This document shows, piece after piece, positions 33,455 through 42,117 of a stretch of 64,000 nt of DNA (its first letter is position 1; each line of letters begins with the position of its first letter). The position numbers were made by a program, and so were the translations under genes. The notes beneath the pieces are model-generated. The model was not told where the DNA came from. It searched no databases and was given only the letters and a program-made list of their open reading frames with translations. The DNA comes from Chondrus crispus (Eukaryota > Rhodophyta > Florideophyceae > Gigartinales > Gigartinaceae), in contig NW_005179283.1 of the NCBI RefSeq assembly GCF_000350225.1, positions 355,677-419,676 of the forward strand. Reading direction: 5' to 3'.

Positions 33455-34678
33455 ATGCCAATCCGATCAAGAGCTCGGCTTCGCGACCAGACGTTGGCGA
33501 ATAGTTACGCTCAGGTGGCACGATGGCGTCGGGTTGTAATTGGGCTCCTTCGCCGTCGTGGAACAAGCCCAGATCGCACATCGCTCGTCCCGATAGTGGC
33601 CTTGCGGATATACCTGTCCAACAGAAAAAACTTTACTGCACAATTTTTGCGCCGTAATCGCATCTCAACTGCAACTTTCTCATTCAACTTTAATCAGTTC
33701 TCTTGTGAGGATTGCCTATCGCTGTTTGGGTTTAAGAAAAAACCCATCCTTCTACTCTCGCAAATCGCGGGGTGGCCAGGGCAAAAGACGTGCACTGAGC
33801 GAAATCGGTTTGGGGTGACGCCATTTCTGGCAACCTGTATTTTATTAAGGTGTATGGCGTGTCCGTTCAGATGGAGAGACGTTGAAGAGATGTTTGGAAA
33901 GAGCGCCTCCTATTTATCTGAAAATTTCTGGGAGATGCTGGAGGCATTTCTGGAAACACATGAGAATCTAATCGTCTCCCCGTTAAACGCATCTTACCTG
34001 CAACCTAAGCTACCTTACTTTGCTGATTGTATATTCCAAAAAGCAATGCCCTGAGCAACTGCGTTGCTTTATTGACGGTACAGTAATCGGAGTGTCCAGA
34101 CCTGGTAATAGCGGTTATCAGCATGCACTGCATAACGGACATAAGCGAAAACATGCCCTTAAATACCAGGCCGTGTTGACCCCAGATGGCATGTTGCTGC
34201 ATGTTTACGGACCGCTGGAAGGGAGGAAACAGGAAACATGATTGGACTTCATATACACGTTCGGGACTAGGGTAACAGTTGCTAAATTGCATGCTGGAGG
34301 ATGGTACGCATTTATGTGTTTATGGCGATAGCGGGTACAGTCGCCGCTGGTATCTTGACACACCGTTTCAGGGCTCATCCTTGTCTCCTGACCAGTCTTC
34401 TTTCAATGAAGCTATGTCCGCCGTCAGGGTAACTGTCGAATGGATCTTTAAGGAAGCAAAACTGTACCATGACGAACTCCGTGCTGCCGGCACGCTGGAC
34501 CACCCTGGATTTGAAAAGAAAACTACGCCTATTTCAAGCTCCAGTTGGTGCGTTGTATCGTGGATCGCTTCTCTTGTTGAACTTTCGAACTTGCTTTTAT
34601 GGTAATCAAGTATCAAGGTACTTTCAATGCGAGCCTCCTACATTACAGGAGTTTATTAATTCTAGGGATCTACCTTAA
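33455..34678 (+). pseudogene. Harbinger transposase (DDE_Tnp_4), frameshifted
   Basis: A DDE endonuclease of the PIF/Harbinger family. The frame from ATG 33455 (MPIRSRARLRDQTL) is open to 34054. The catalytic core continues in other frames: CFIDGTVIGVSRP near 34065-34105 (first Asp), LTPDGMLLHVYGPLEGRK near 34175-34230, VYGDSGY near 34318-34340 (second Asp kept), and TVEWIFKEAK near 34432-34460 (Glu). Compared with copy 2 there is an extra stretch of about 28 bp near 34467. At least three frameshifts inactivate it. Its stop codon (34676-34678) overlaps that of the convergent partner gene within the tetramer TTAA. Confidence 0.85.
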
Positions 34679-36204
34679 CTCCCAGTGTGGTTGCTCCTCA
34701 TAAACGCTTGCAAAAGCATTCTGTGCTTCTCCAGCTCGAGCTTTCTATCCTCATCCCTCTCACGTTTACGATCTTCTCGATCTTTAGCTCTCTCCTCCAT
34801 TTCATACTCCAAGCGTCTTTGTCCGAGCAGAATTCGTTTTTGTTGTATTGCAGATTGTACCTCATCGCCCTTGGCAAGCGCTTCAGTAAAAATTAAAATT
34901 TCATCCTTGAACGGGTTCATCTGGATACGTGACTTTTTGATACGCGGCGTTTTTTGGCATGACGAAGAAGTCGCAGCTGTGGAGTCTTCTTCGAGAGCCT
35001 CGTCAGAAGGAGAGTGCGTACGCTGTAGTGCACTGTACTCGGTGCCGGGACAGCTGTCTTAATCTCGCCGAAAATCGCGCTCGCCGCCGCCACGTGTACC
35101 ACGGGTACACGTGGACTCCCCTGCCGCTCTACCGGACCTCCCCGTAGACATGTGTAATCCCTCTGCAACCCAGAGGGCCTATGGGGGCTGTACTTGGTCC
35201 CCTCGGGGTTACACCCGTTGTTTCCTAGTTATTCTAATTTACAGTATAATTTAGCTTCGCCATTACGGCGACGGGGGACTATATAGTCAACCCGATACTC
35301 AAAGTAAAGAGGCACGAAGCCTCGGGTCTCTTACCTTGGTTTCTGGATTCCAGGTTGTAGCCTCGACTCGGTACTGGCTCGCCCATACCGACCGAGCCAT
35401 CTACACCCCTGGAATCCCAACTGCCTTCCCCGCGTGCGTCGATCACCCTGCGCGAGACCTACGTCAACTACTGTGCTCTCCGTCCTGCTAGCTCTGTTTA
35501 TCTCTTATTTCCTCCCCCTTTTATTGCTGACTACCTTGCTACTTCTCTACCGCGCAAGCCGCGCCCGGATCCCGGTTCCGGTCATCCACCGGGTGGTCTC
35601 CCGAATTTCCTTACGCGTCCGAACGCGCGTCGCTCTGCCTACAGCCGCCACACGTGGCTGTAGTGCACGACATACGCTTGTTCGCATGGCGGCGACTTGC
35701 CGCGCCAAGTCGCTCTTTCTCGGCTTCTCGCTCTAGTGCTGCAGTACGACGCTCTTCTTTCTTACTCAATAAATCCTGCCGAGCATCCCACATTTCCGAA
35801 AGAAGCTCTTCCATTTCCCCCTGTTCTCCCCCAACACCGCTCATGAGTTGCTCAGCACGATCCTTAGTGTCAAAACGAGCTTGTAAACGCTTGTACCGAT
35901 CTTGAGCGGACTTCCACGGGAGCTCAAGCGGTACTTTTCGCGTTTGATTTGCCTTAACGGCCACAACTTCAAACCGTTCTTTCGTCTCCCCGTTCGGAGA
36001 TACGTGGGATTTTGCTGCACATATCTCGCGTAGAAGGAGCAGGTCGTCCTGTTTGCTAAATTTTGACCTTCTTCCTGTTTTGGATTTGGGAGCTGCTTCA
36101 ACAATTGAACGCAAAGGGGTTTGAGCTAGGTCGAGGGAAGGATTCAAGGGCTCCGGACTTGTTGGTGACGATGGCGATGGCTGCAAGGTCAGCGAGAGCT
36201 CCAT
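34675..36204 (-). pseudogene. Harbinger Myb-like partner gene, split by a solo LTR
   Basis: The second gene of the Harbinger element, a SANT/Myb-like DNA-binding protein that helps bring the transposase to the ends. From the ATG at 36204 it has a Ser/Pro-rich N-terminus, the Myb-like core KFSKQDDLLLLREICAAKSH with ETKERFEVVAVKAN and WKSAQDRYKRLQ (about 36060-35880), and then a long charged coiled coil. The frame is interrupted at 35677 by the family-B LTR and its duplicated tacgc. On the far side it resumes in phase and runs to a stop at 34675. Taking out the LTR and one duplication leaves 876 bases, or 291 codons plus stop, with no other defect that I see. Confidence 0.85.
35024..35672 (+). 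repeat. Family-B solo LTR
   Basis: 649 bp with ends TGTAGTGCAC and GTGCACGACA (inverted with one mismatch) and a perfect 5-bp duplication tacgc at 35019-35023 and 35673-35677. A TATA-like ctatatag box is at about 35279. It sits in the Myb-like gene of Harbinger copy 1 and is the complete counterpart of the truncated copy at 9467-9887. Confidence 0.95.
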
Positions 36205-36229
36205 GATTTGGTCCGAGTACGACACAAGT

Positions 36230-36600
36230 TGTTGAGGGATCTGAGGCGCTGTTGAGAAAATTCCTTGTAGAAGAGTCGTTGATAAAGGCCGGAAATCATC
36301 GCAGTTTTGCCTTCACATAAATCTCCCATTTCAGCAAATCGCCGGGTTCCGTGTGCGGGAATTCTGCAACTGGAATCGACACGTGTATTTAATTGCAGAA
36401 TCTTATGTGAATGTTGAGTGAAATTAGTGAGTTTACGCCTGAAAAATTCACATAACATTCACACAAGATTCTGCAACTAAACAAACGTGTCAGATACAGT
36501 TCCAGAATTCCCGCACACGGAACCCGGCGAGTTTCTGAAATGGGAGCTTTGTGTGAAGCCAAAACTGCAATGACTTCCTGATTTTCCGCCATTTCGATCG
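36230..36600. repeat. Imperfect inverted repeat joining the two Harbinger copies
   Basis: The 5' flanks of the two Myb-like genes run away from each other from about 36430 and pair over about 190 bp per side with scattered mismatches (for example AGATTCTGCAA and CCCGCACACGGAACCCGGCGA on both sides). This is expected if two copies of one element lie head to head. Copy 2 begins at 36426 with AGTGAGTTTACGCCTG. The matching terminal bases of copy 1 are missing. Confidence 0.8.
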
Positions 36601-36612
36601 ACTTATCTGCAC

Positions 36613-36657
36613 CACATCTGCTGAACAGCGCCTCTGAGGCACTGTTCAGCAGATGTG
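36613..36657. repeat. Palindrome with 22-bp arms and a 1-base spacer
   Basis: Arms 36613-36634 and 36636-36657 pair with one mismatch around a T, in the leader of the Myb-like gene. In Harbinger copy 1 the same place reads AACAGCGCCTC followed directly by AGATCCCTC. Here about 27 bases, the inverted copy of what precedes plus a few bases, have been inserted between them. Confidence 0.95.
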
Positions 36658-36698
36658 TTCCAGATCCCTCGACAAGCTGTGCCGTAACCAGCCCAGTC

Positions 36699-37584
36699 AT
36701 GGAGCTCCCTCCCGTCTTCCAGCCATCACCAACGTCACAAACGGAACTAAACTCCTTGAATGCTCCCCTGGACCTATCTCCACCCGCCCTGCGCTCACCC
36801 GTTGTAGCACTCCGAAAATTATGCACAGGAAGAAAGTCTAAATTTAGCAAACAGGATGACTCGCTTCTTCTGCGCGAAGTTTGTGCAGCAAAAGCACATG
36901 TATCTCCGAACGGGGAGACAAAAGAACGGTTCGAAATCGTGGCTGTGAAGGCAAATCAGACGGGAAAGATTTTGTTTGAGCTGACCAGGAAGTCGGCGCA
37001 AGATCGGTACAAGCCTCTATAGGCTCGTCTTGACACTCATGATCGCATTGAGGAAGTAATGACCTGCGTTGGAGGAGAACAATTGTTCTTAAGGGGAAAT
37101 GGAAGAGCTCCTTTCAGAAATGCGGGATGCCCGGCAAGATTTATTGAGTAGGAAAGAGGAGCACCGTACTGCTGCATTGGAGCGAGAGGCCGAAAAAGAG
37201 CGACTCGGTGCAGCTATTCGACAACACGCGAACAAGCTTATTTTCTCTTCATCTGAGGAGACACTTGAAGAAGACTCAACACCTAAGTTGTCGTCCTCCA
37301 ACAGGAGGACACCACGCAGCAAAAAGCCGCGTATACAGACGGACCCCTCAAAAGACGACATTTTGATATTTACTGAGGCGCTTGAGAAAGGAGGTAAAGC
37401 ACAAACCGAAATGCAAAATGAAAGATTTGTGCTTGAAAAAGGATGTTTGGGGTTCGAGAGAGAGGAGTGGGATAAAGATCGAGAAGAGCGTAGGCGTGAG
37501 AGGGATGAGGACAGAAAACTGGAATTGGAGAAGTATAGATTGCTTTTGCAAGCTTTTGTGAAGAACAGTGGCACTGGGAGCTAA
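36699..37584 (+). pseudogene. Harbinger Myb-like partner gene, copy 2, frameshifted
   Basis: Homologous to the split gene of copy 1. It starts MELPPVFQPSPTS and has the same SANT/Myb-like core (KFSKQDDSLLLREVCAAKAH, then ETKERFEIVAVKAN and SAQDRYKPL), followed by a charged coiled coil and a KKPRIQT basic patch. A stop at 37019-37021 replaces a codon that is Gln in copy 1, and about ten extra bases near 37081-37091 shift the frame. Without them the length equals that of copy 1 (876 bases). The stop at 37582-37584 overlaps the stop of the convergent transposase within CTAA. Confidence 0.83.
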
Positions 37585-39381
37585 GCCTGAACTCTAGAAT
37601 TAATAAACTCTTGTACTGTAGGAGGCTCCTAATGAAAGTATCTTGATACTTGATTCCCATAGAAGCAAGTCCGAAAGTTCAGCAAAAGAAGCAATTCATG
37701 ATATAGAGCACCAACTGGCGCTTGCATTATGCGTAATTTTCTTTTGAAGCCCATGATTGTCCAGTATAACTTGGCTTCTTTAAAGATCTATTCAACAGTT
37801 ACCCTGACTGTAGACATAGCCACATTAAACGACGACTGGTCTGGAGATAAAGAAGAGCCCTGAAACGGCGTGTCTAGATACCGACGGCGACTGTATTGTG
37901 GTACAACCGCAGGGACGCTAAACCGTAAACGGAAAAGGACAGGCTGTACGTAAAAATGAGGGAGCCTGGGGGACCGCTACACTGGAGCGTCAGGTAGAAT
38001 AACCCGGAACGGTAGGAAGCACTGGACGAGGGAGGTACACTACGCAGAACACGCGCAGTCGTACTGGGGTGTAGAGCAGTACGACCGGTGGCGAGCTGGA
38101 AACCTGAAGGTCTTACTTAACCGTACGGAGAAAGGACTAGGGCAGGAAGTAAGGGGAGGCGTGCTTGCCTCGGTTTTCCTCCAGCCCGGTGCCCCCCTAT
38201 CTTATACCCCCTAGTAGGGCGGTGGCACCGGACGGACTAAACTAGCTGTACATACTGTAGCCAGCTTACTTTAGCTTACGGTAACTAAAAATGACTACTG
38301 TACAAACCAACCGATCGGTCGTGCACCACGTGTACACTTGCGCTAGCTGGTGCCACTAACTACACGGGGACTCCCACGTGGCCACATCTACACGGGCCGG
38401 CCACGTATGCACCGTATCGGTTAACATCTTACTACTGTACTCGGCGGAGCCCCTGGTACCAGCCTAGTACAGTAGCGCCACTTGGAAATTGTACCACATG
38501 TATCCTCTATGGCCATATATACAAACATTCGTACCGTCTTCCAGTTGTAAGCAATTTGGCAACTGCTTCTCGAGCCTTGAGCGTGTATATAGAGTCCAAT
38601 CATGCTTTCTCCCCTCTAGCGGTCCGTAAACACGTAACAACATACCGTCTGGCGTCAACACGGCCTGATATTTAAGGTCATGTTTTCTTTTAAGGCCATT
38701 ATACAGTAAATGCTGACATCCGCTATCAACAGGTCTAGACACCCCGATCACCGTACTATCTATAAAAGCAACACAGTTGCTCAGGGCATTGCTTTTTCGG
38801 AGTATACAATCAGCAAAGTAGGGTAATTTGGCTTGCAAGTAAGACGAATTCAAAGGGGAGACGATAAGATGCTCATGTGTTTCCAAAAATGCCTCAAGCA
38901 TCTCCCAGAATATTTCGGATAGATGGGAAGCGCCCTTTCCGAAAAACTCTTCAACATCTAGCGATCTGAAGGGGCACGCCATACGACTTAGTAAAATACA
39001 TGTCGAGAGAAATGGCATGACCCCAAACCGTTTCCGCGCATTGCATGTCTGCTCCTCCGGCCATTCTGGGATTTGAGAGAGATGAACAATGTGTTTTTTC
39101 TCAAACCGAAACAGCGATAAGCAGTCCTCACATGAAAAACGATTAAAATTGAACGGGAAACTTGCAGTTGAGATGAGGTGGTGGCGTAGAAGTTGTGCGA
39201 TAAAGTTGTTTCTGTGGGACGTGTATATCTGCAAGGCTGCTGTCAAGGCCAGTGAGGCGCGATCTGGGTTTGTTCGCCGACGGCGAAGAAGTCTAATTAT
39301 GACCCGACGGCACCGTGCCACCTGCGCTTGAGTTTTCGACAACGTCTGATCGCGAAGCCGAGCTCTTGATCGGATTGGCAT
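37581..39381 (-). pseudogene. Harbinger transposase, copy 2, split by a solo LTR
   Basis: DDE_Tnp_4 transposase starting at ATG 39381 (MPIRSRARLRDQTL). The frame is open down to the LTR at 38498 and contains CVAFIDSTVIGVSRP (first Asp kept), LTPDGMLLRVYGPLEGRKHDW, and CIYGHRGY, where the second Asp is His. Beyond the LTR it resumes in phase, with in-frame stops in the TVEWIF block (Trp codon to TAG) and near the C-terminus (about 37630). Removing the LTR and one duplication leaves 1,194 bases, a whole number of codons. With the lost Asp and two stops the enzyme was probably dead even without the LTR. Confidence 0.87.
37897..38498 (+). repeat. Family-C solo LTR, copy 2
   Basis: 602 bp with ends TGTGGTACAACC and ATTGTACCACA and a perfect 5-bp duplication tgtat at 37892-37896 and 38499-38503. 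It is inserted in the Harbinger transposase. It is nearly collinear with copy 1 at 28025-28681 but lacks the palindrome found there. Confidence 0.95.
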
Positions 39382-39423
39382 CTCAATCGCACAGTGAAGG
39401 GTAGGGAGACAATGTCTGGGGAG

Positions 39424-39522
39424 GGACGGTCTAGAAAAGAGGGAGGGAAGGTCTGCGGAAGAGGGAGGAAAGCTCTGCGGAAGAGGAAGGAAAGGTCTGC
39501 GGAAGAGGGAGGGAAGGTCTGT
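39424..39522. repeat. Purine-rich tandem repeat
   Basis: Four units of about 22-24 bp close to GGAAGGTCTGCGGAAGAGGGA, upstream of the copy-2 transposase start. The corresponding part of copy 1 lacks the expansion. Confidence 0.8.
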
Positions 39523-39697
39523 ATTACTCCCGTGCGTCTGTGTTGGTCAAGCGTAAACAGAACCCTTCCGCACGTGTGCGATAAGAGCTGCTTACACGTG
39601 TGCGTGTATTGAAACAGGGCATGCAGAATGTTGTGACACCGTTGTCTCACATTTCTTCAGGTGTAATTCCAGAATTCTCAGGCGTAAACTCACTATT

Positions 39698-40779
39698 CTT
39701 TCGAGGGAAGAGACCACTGCAGTATCCTTTTTTCCACAACTATTGCGTATCCCGGAGCGGTCGGCCGCCGGGAGGGTGACTAGTCTGAAGTGAAGGTGTT
39801 CATTGTTCTGTATTTTTCTTACCGTCCACGCGGGACGATGGCTATTTAAATACCTGCTGTATGTAGTGCTAGAGTGTCCTTCCACGCCGTCTCGGGTACC
39901 GCAGACCGTGGAAGGTGAAGTTGTGTACGTTTGTAATAAATAAAAACTCTAATTCTTAGATACAAACGGTTCCAATCTTGTGCACCGTATACAGAATATT
40001 TCCAATGCCGTTCGGGCCGGTCGTTCACGAGCGCGGTGCATGTGACCGGCAACGAACAGTTGCCTCACCGGCGCACCAACAACCAAGAACCTAAATTCAA
40101 AGTTAAATTTAGAATGTGCTGCAGTGCCTCCTCCCGTTTTGATGCAAATATGCATTCTCATACACACGCTTGGGGGCGGCAAGAGGGATTGCGAAGTTTG
40201 ATATGCCGCACAGGGTGTCGGTGGGGGATGCCATTTTGTGGGGCGAATGCAAATGGCATGCGCCTGGGGGCAAGTCTGTAATACAGTATAGTGTATGAGA
40301 CCGGGGGAAGATTGAGAATAGTTCTGTCTACATCACGGAGTGTTGTGACGAGGAGAGAACAAGACTGTCTCAAAGACAGGGCGGTCAGGCGGCATCGGCA
40401 TTTGCAACAACAAAGCAACGAGGGGGAGAAGAGAGGAGGAGGGAGGAGAAGAGTGCACGTGGCGAGACGTTGGTTGTGGCGATACGTGTTCCTGAAGCTT
40501 TACACTCCCCCTCAAACATCGCCCAATGAAAGACGCTGTCCGCCGATCAGTGGTCCCTTACAGATTATCCGATTCCGTTTCCGTGTGCCCATTGGCCGAA
40601 TGAGCGGCATGCGCAATTCCAGTATCGTTCCGCGGGCCATGCGGAACTGCTTCTCATCGCGACGCCACTCCCTCTTGACTGCCACACTCGTGATCCGCGC
40701 ACAGCAGCTCATCTCCGTGTTACCCTACCTATCCGCTCCAGTTGATACGGAAGGGCTGCTTTATAGTCCCGTCCCACAG
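39698..40779. other. No gene seen; transposon to gene-island boundary
   Basis: Short frames only. No further LTR or transposase motif occurs to the right of 39697, so this is where the transposon-rich part ends and the gene island begins. Confidence 0.5.
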
Positions 40780-40914
40780 GCAAAGACCCCTTCAAGCTCT
40801 CTCACCTTCCTGCTCCCGTTCCCCTCATCCCATCCCCCTGCGCCCGTTCCTCTCTAACACACCCCATCTCAACTGCACCCTTCCACACCTCTCGCATCAT
40901 CATTTACCAGAGAC
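40780..40914 (+). promoter_or_regulatory. C/T-rich leader of the SDR gene
   Basis: About 130 bases directly upstream of the start codon are strongly C/T-rich on the coding strand. Similar tracts precede the hydrolase (about 48100-48388), ribosomal S1 and eIF4G (both read on the minus strand) and the captured fragment at 17529. No TATA box stands out. This is probably core promoter and 5' leader. Confidence 0.4.
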
Positions 40915-41925
40915 ATGATCGAACCATCCACAAACAACTTCCTCGTTGCCCTTGGACTGTTTATCATTCTCTACACCGCACGCTTTCTCTTCCTCATCTT
41001 CTTTTCCGACTGCGATGCCCAAACCTACTTCTCCCGCGTCTCCACACGCGCCTTCTGTGGTAAAGTCGCATGGATAACCGGCGCCTCCAGCGGTATCGGC
41101 GAGGCTCTCGCCCACCGCCTTGCACGCGAAGGCGCCCTGCTTGTCCTCTCCTCTCGCAGCAAGGAAGACCTAGAACGCGTGGCCGCCTCCCTGCCCTGTT
41201 CACGGGACAACGTCGACATCCTCCCCATTGACTTCACCGCGGATACAGCTGTCCTAGAACGTCTCGCAGAAACTGTCCCGGAGATGCACGGCCGCCTGGA
41301 TTTTATTTTTAACAACGCCGGTGTGTCCCAGAGATCGTCCGCCGCCGACTTAGACATTGAGCACGTCCGCCACATGTTTGATATCGACTTTTTCGCTCAA
41401 GCTGCCATCACCCGCGCTTGTTTACCGGCCTTGCGTGAATCTCCAGGCGGACCAGGCCTCATCATCAACACCCTCTCCATTGCTGCTATAGTTAACACCC
41501 CGTTGCGTTCCACCTATTGCGCTGCCAAGGCAGCTATGGCTGCCTACTTTACCTGCCTCGAGCTGGAAGAGCCTCTGATCCGAGTCGTCAATATTTTCCC
41601 GGGTAGCGTTCGCACTCGAATTTGCATTAACGCTATGGGTAAGGGGGGTAAGCGCCATGGGAAGACAGACCCCAACATTGAGAACGGCCTGGATGCTGAC
41701 CGCGTGGCCGACCGCATGCTGGCCGCTGTTTCCGCTGGCTTGCATAAAGCCTGGATTGCAAGACCGAAAGAGCTCAATACTGTTCGAGTCGCTACAGCAT
41801 TCCCTGCCCTTTGGAGACCGATATCAATGAAAATCAAGGACGAATATCGCCGAAAGATCGAGGGCACACCTGCAGCTACAGCCGGAGACATGGACAAAGA
41901 CACGGACAAGGACAAGGACGCATGA
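40915..41925 (+). CDS. Membrane-anchored short-chain dehydrogenase/reductase (DHRS7-like)
   Basis: A 336-residue classical SDR that should reduce or oxidise a lipid-like or carbonyl substrate with NAD(P)H. An N-terminal hydrophobic helix (residues about 9-33) anchors it, probably in the ER. The Rossmann motif TGASSGIG is at about residues 57-64, followed by an SSRSKEDLE segment suited to NADP(H). NNAG is at about 140-143, the catalytic Ser in NTLSIAA, and the YCAAK motif (Tyr and Lys) at about 202-206. Order and spacing fit the DHRS7/DHRS7B group, for which the substrate is not settled; 3-ketodihydrosphingosine reductase is a less likely alternative. The C-terminus is an unusual Asp/Lys repeat (DKDTDKDKDA). 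The stop codon lies in a 28-bp tandem duplication. No introns are seen. Confidence 0.9.
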   Translation: MIEPSTNNFLVALGLFIILYTARFLFLIFFSDCDAQTYFSRVSTRAFCGKVAWITGASSGIGEALAHRLAREGALLVLSSRSKEDLERVAASLPCSRDNVDILPIDFTADTAVLERLAETVPEMHGRLDFIFNNAGVSQRSSAADLDIEHVRHMFDIDFFAQAAITRACLPALRESPGGPGLIINTLSIAAIVNTPLRSTYCAAKAAMAAYFTCLELEEPLIRVVNIFPGSVRTRICINAMGKGGKRHGKTDPNIENGLDADRVADRMLAAVSAGLHKAWIARPKELNTVRVATAFPALWRPISMKIKDEYRRKIEGTPAATAGDMDKDTDKDKDA

Positions 41926-41967
41926 CGCTTTACACGTACACAAGGACGCATGACGCTTTACACGTAC
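41912..41967. repeat. 28-bp tandem duplication across the SDR stop codon
   Basis: Two identical 28-bp units, 41912-41939 and 41940-41967. The first contains the last codons and the TGA of the SDR gene, so the second repeats the gene's end downstream. The intergenic space to the convergent oxidase gene is only 192 bp. Confidence 0.93.
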
Positions 41968-42117
41968 ACATGGCATCTTGCAATCACAGCCATACTTCTT
42001 GCGTTTCACATGGGCTAAAGGGACAGAAGTTTGCGTTTGTCTCCGCATACCACCGACACATCTTTACAACGTCTAGTGACTGAGTCAGGCACGGCCTTCG
42101 ATCTAGACATCTAATTC

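Larger units (their letters stand above)
33267..36425. mobile_element. PIF/Harbinger element, copy 1
   Basis: A two-gene element with transposase on the plus strand (33455-34678) and a Myb-like partner on the minus strand (36204-34675), facing each other. Its outer left end (GGAATTACGCCTGGAGAAATG, near 33270) matches the inner part of the right end of copy 2. Its other end meets copy 2 through an imperfect inverted repeat of about 190 bp centred near 36430. The transposase is frameshifted, and the partner gene is split by a family-B solo LTR. The exact left boundary is uncertain. Confidence 0.78.
36426..39694. mobile_element. PIF/Harbinger element, copy 2
   Basis: Ends are inverted copies of AGTGAGTTTACGCCTGA (36426 onward, and up to 39694), flanked by the trinucleotide ATT on both sides (36423-36425 and 39695-39697), which suits the 3-bp target duplication of Harbinger elements. 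It encodes the Myb-like partner on the plus strand and the transposase on the minus strand. A family-C solo LTR is inserted in the transposase. Between the transposase start and the right end lies a purine-rich tandem repeat. Confidence 0.83.
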
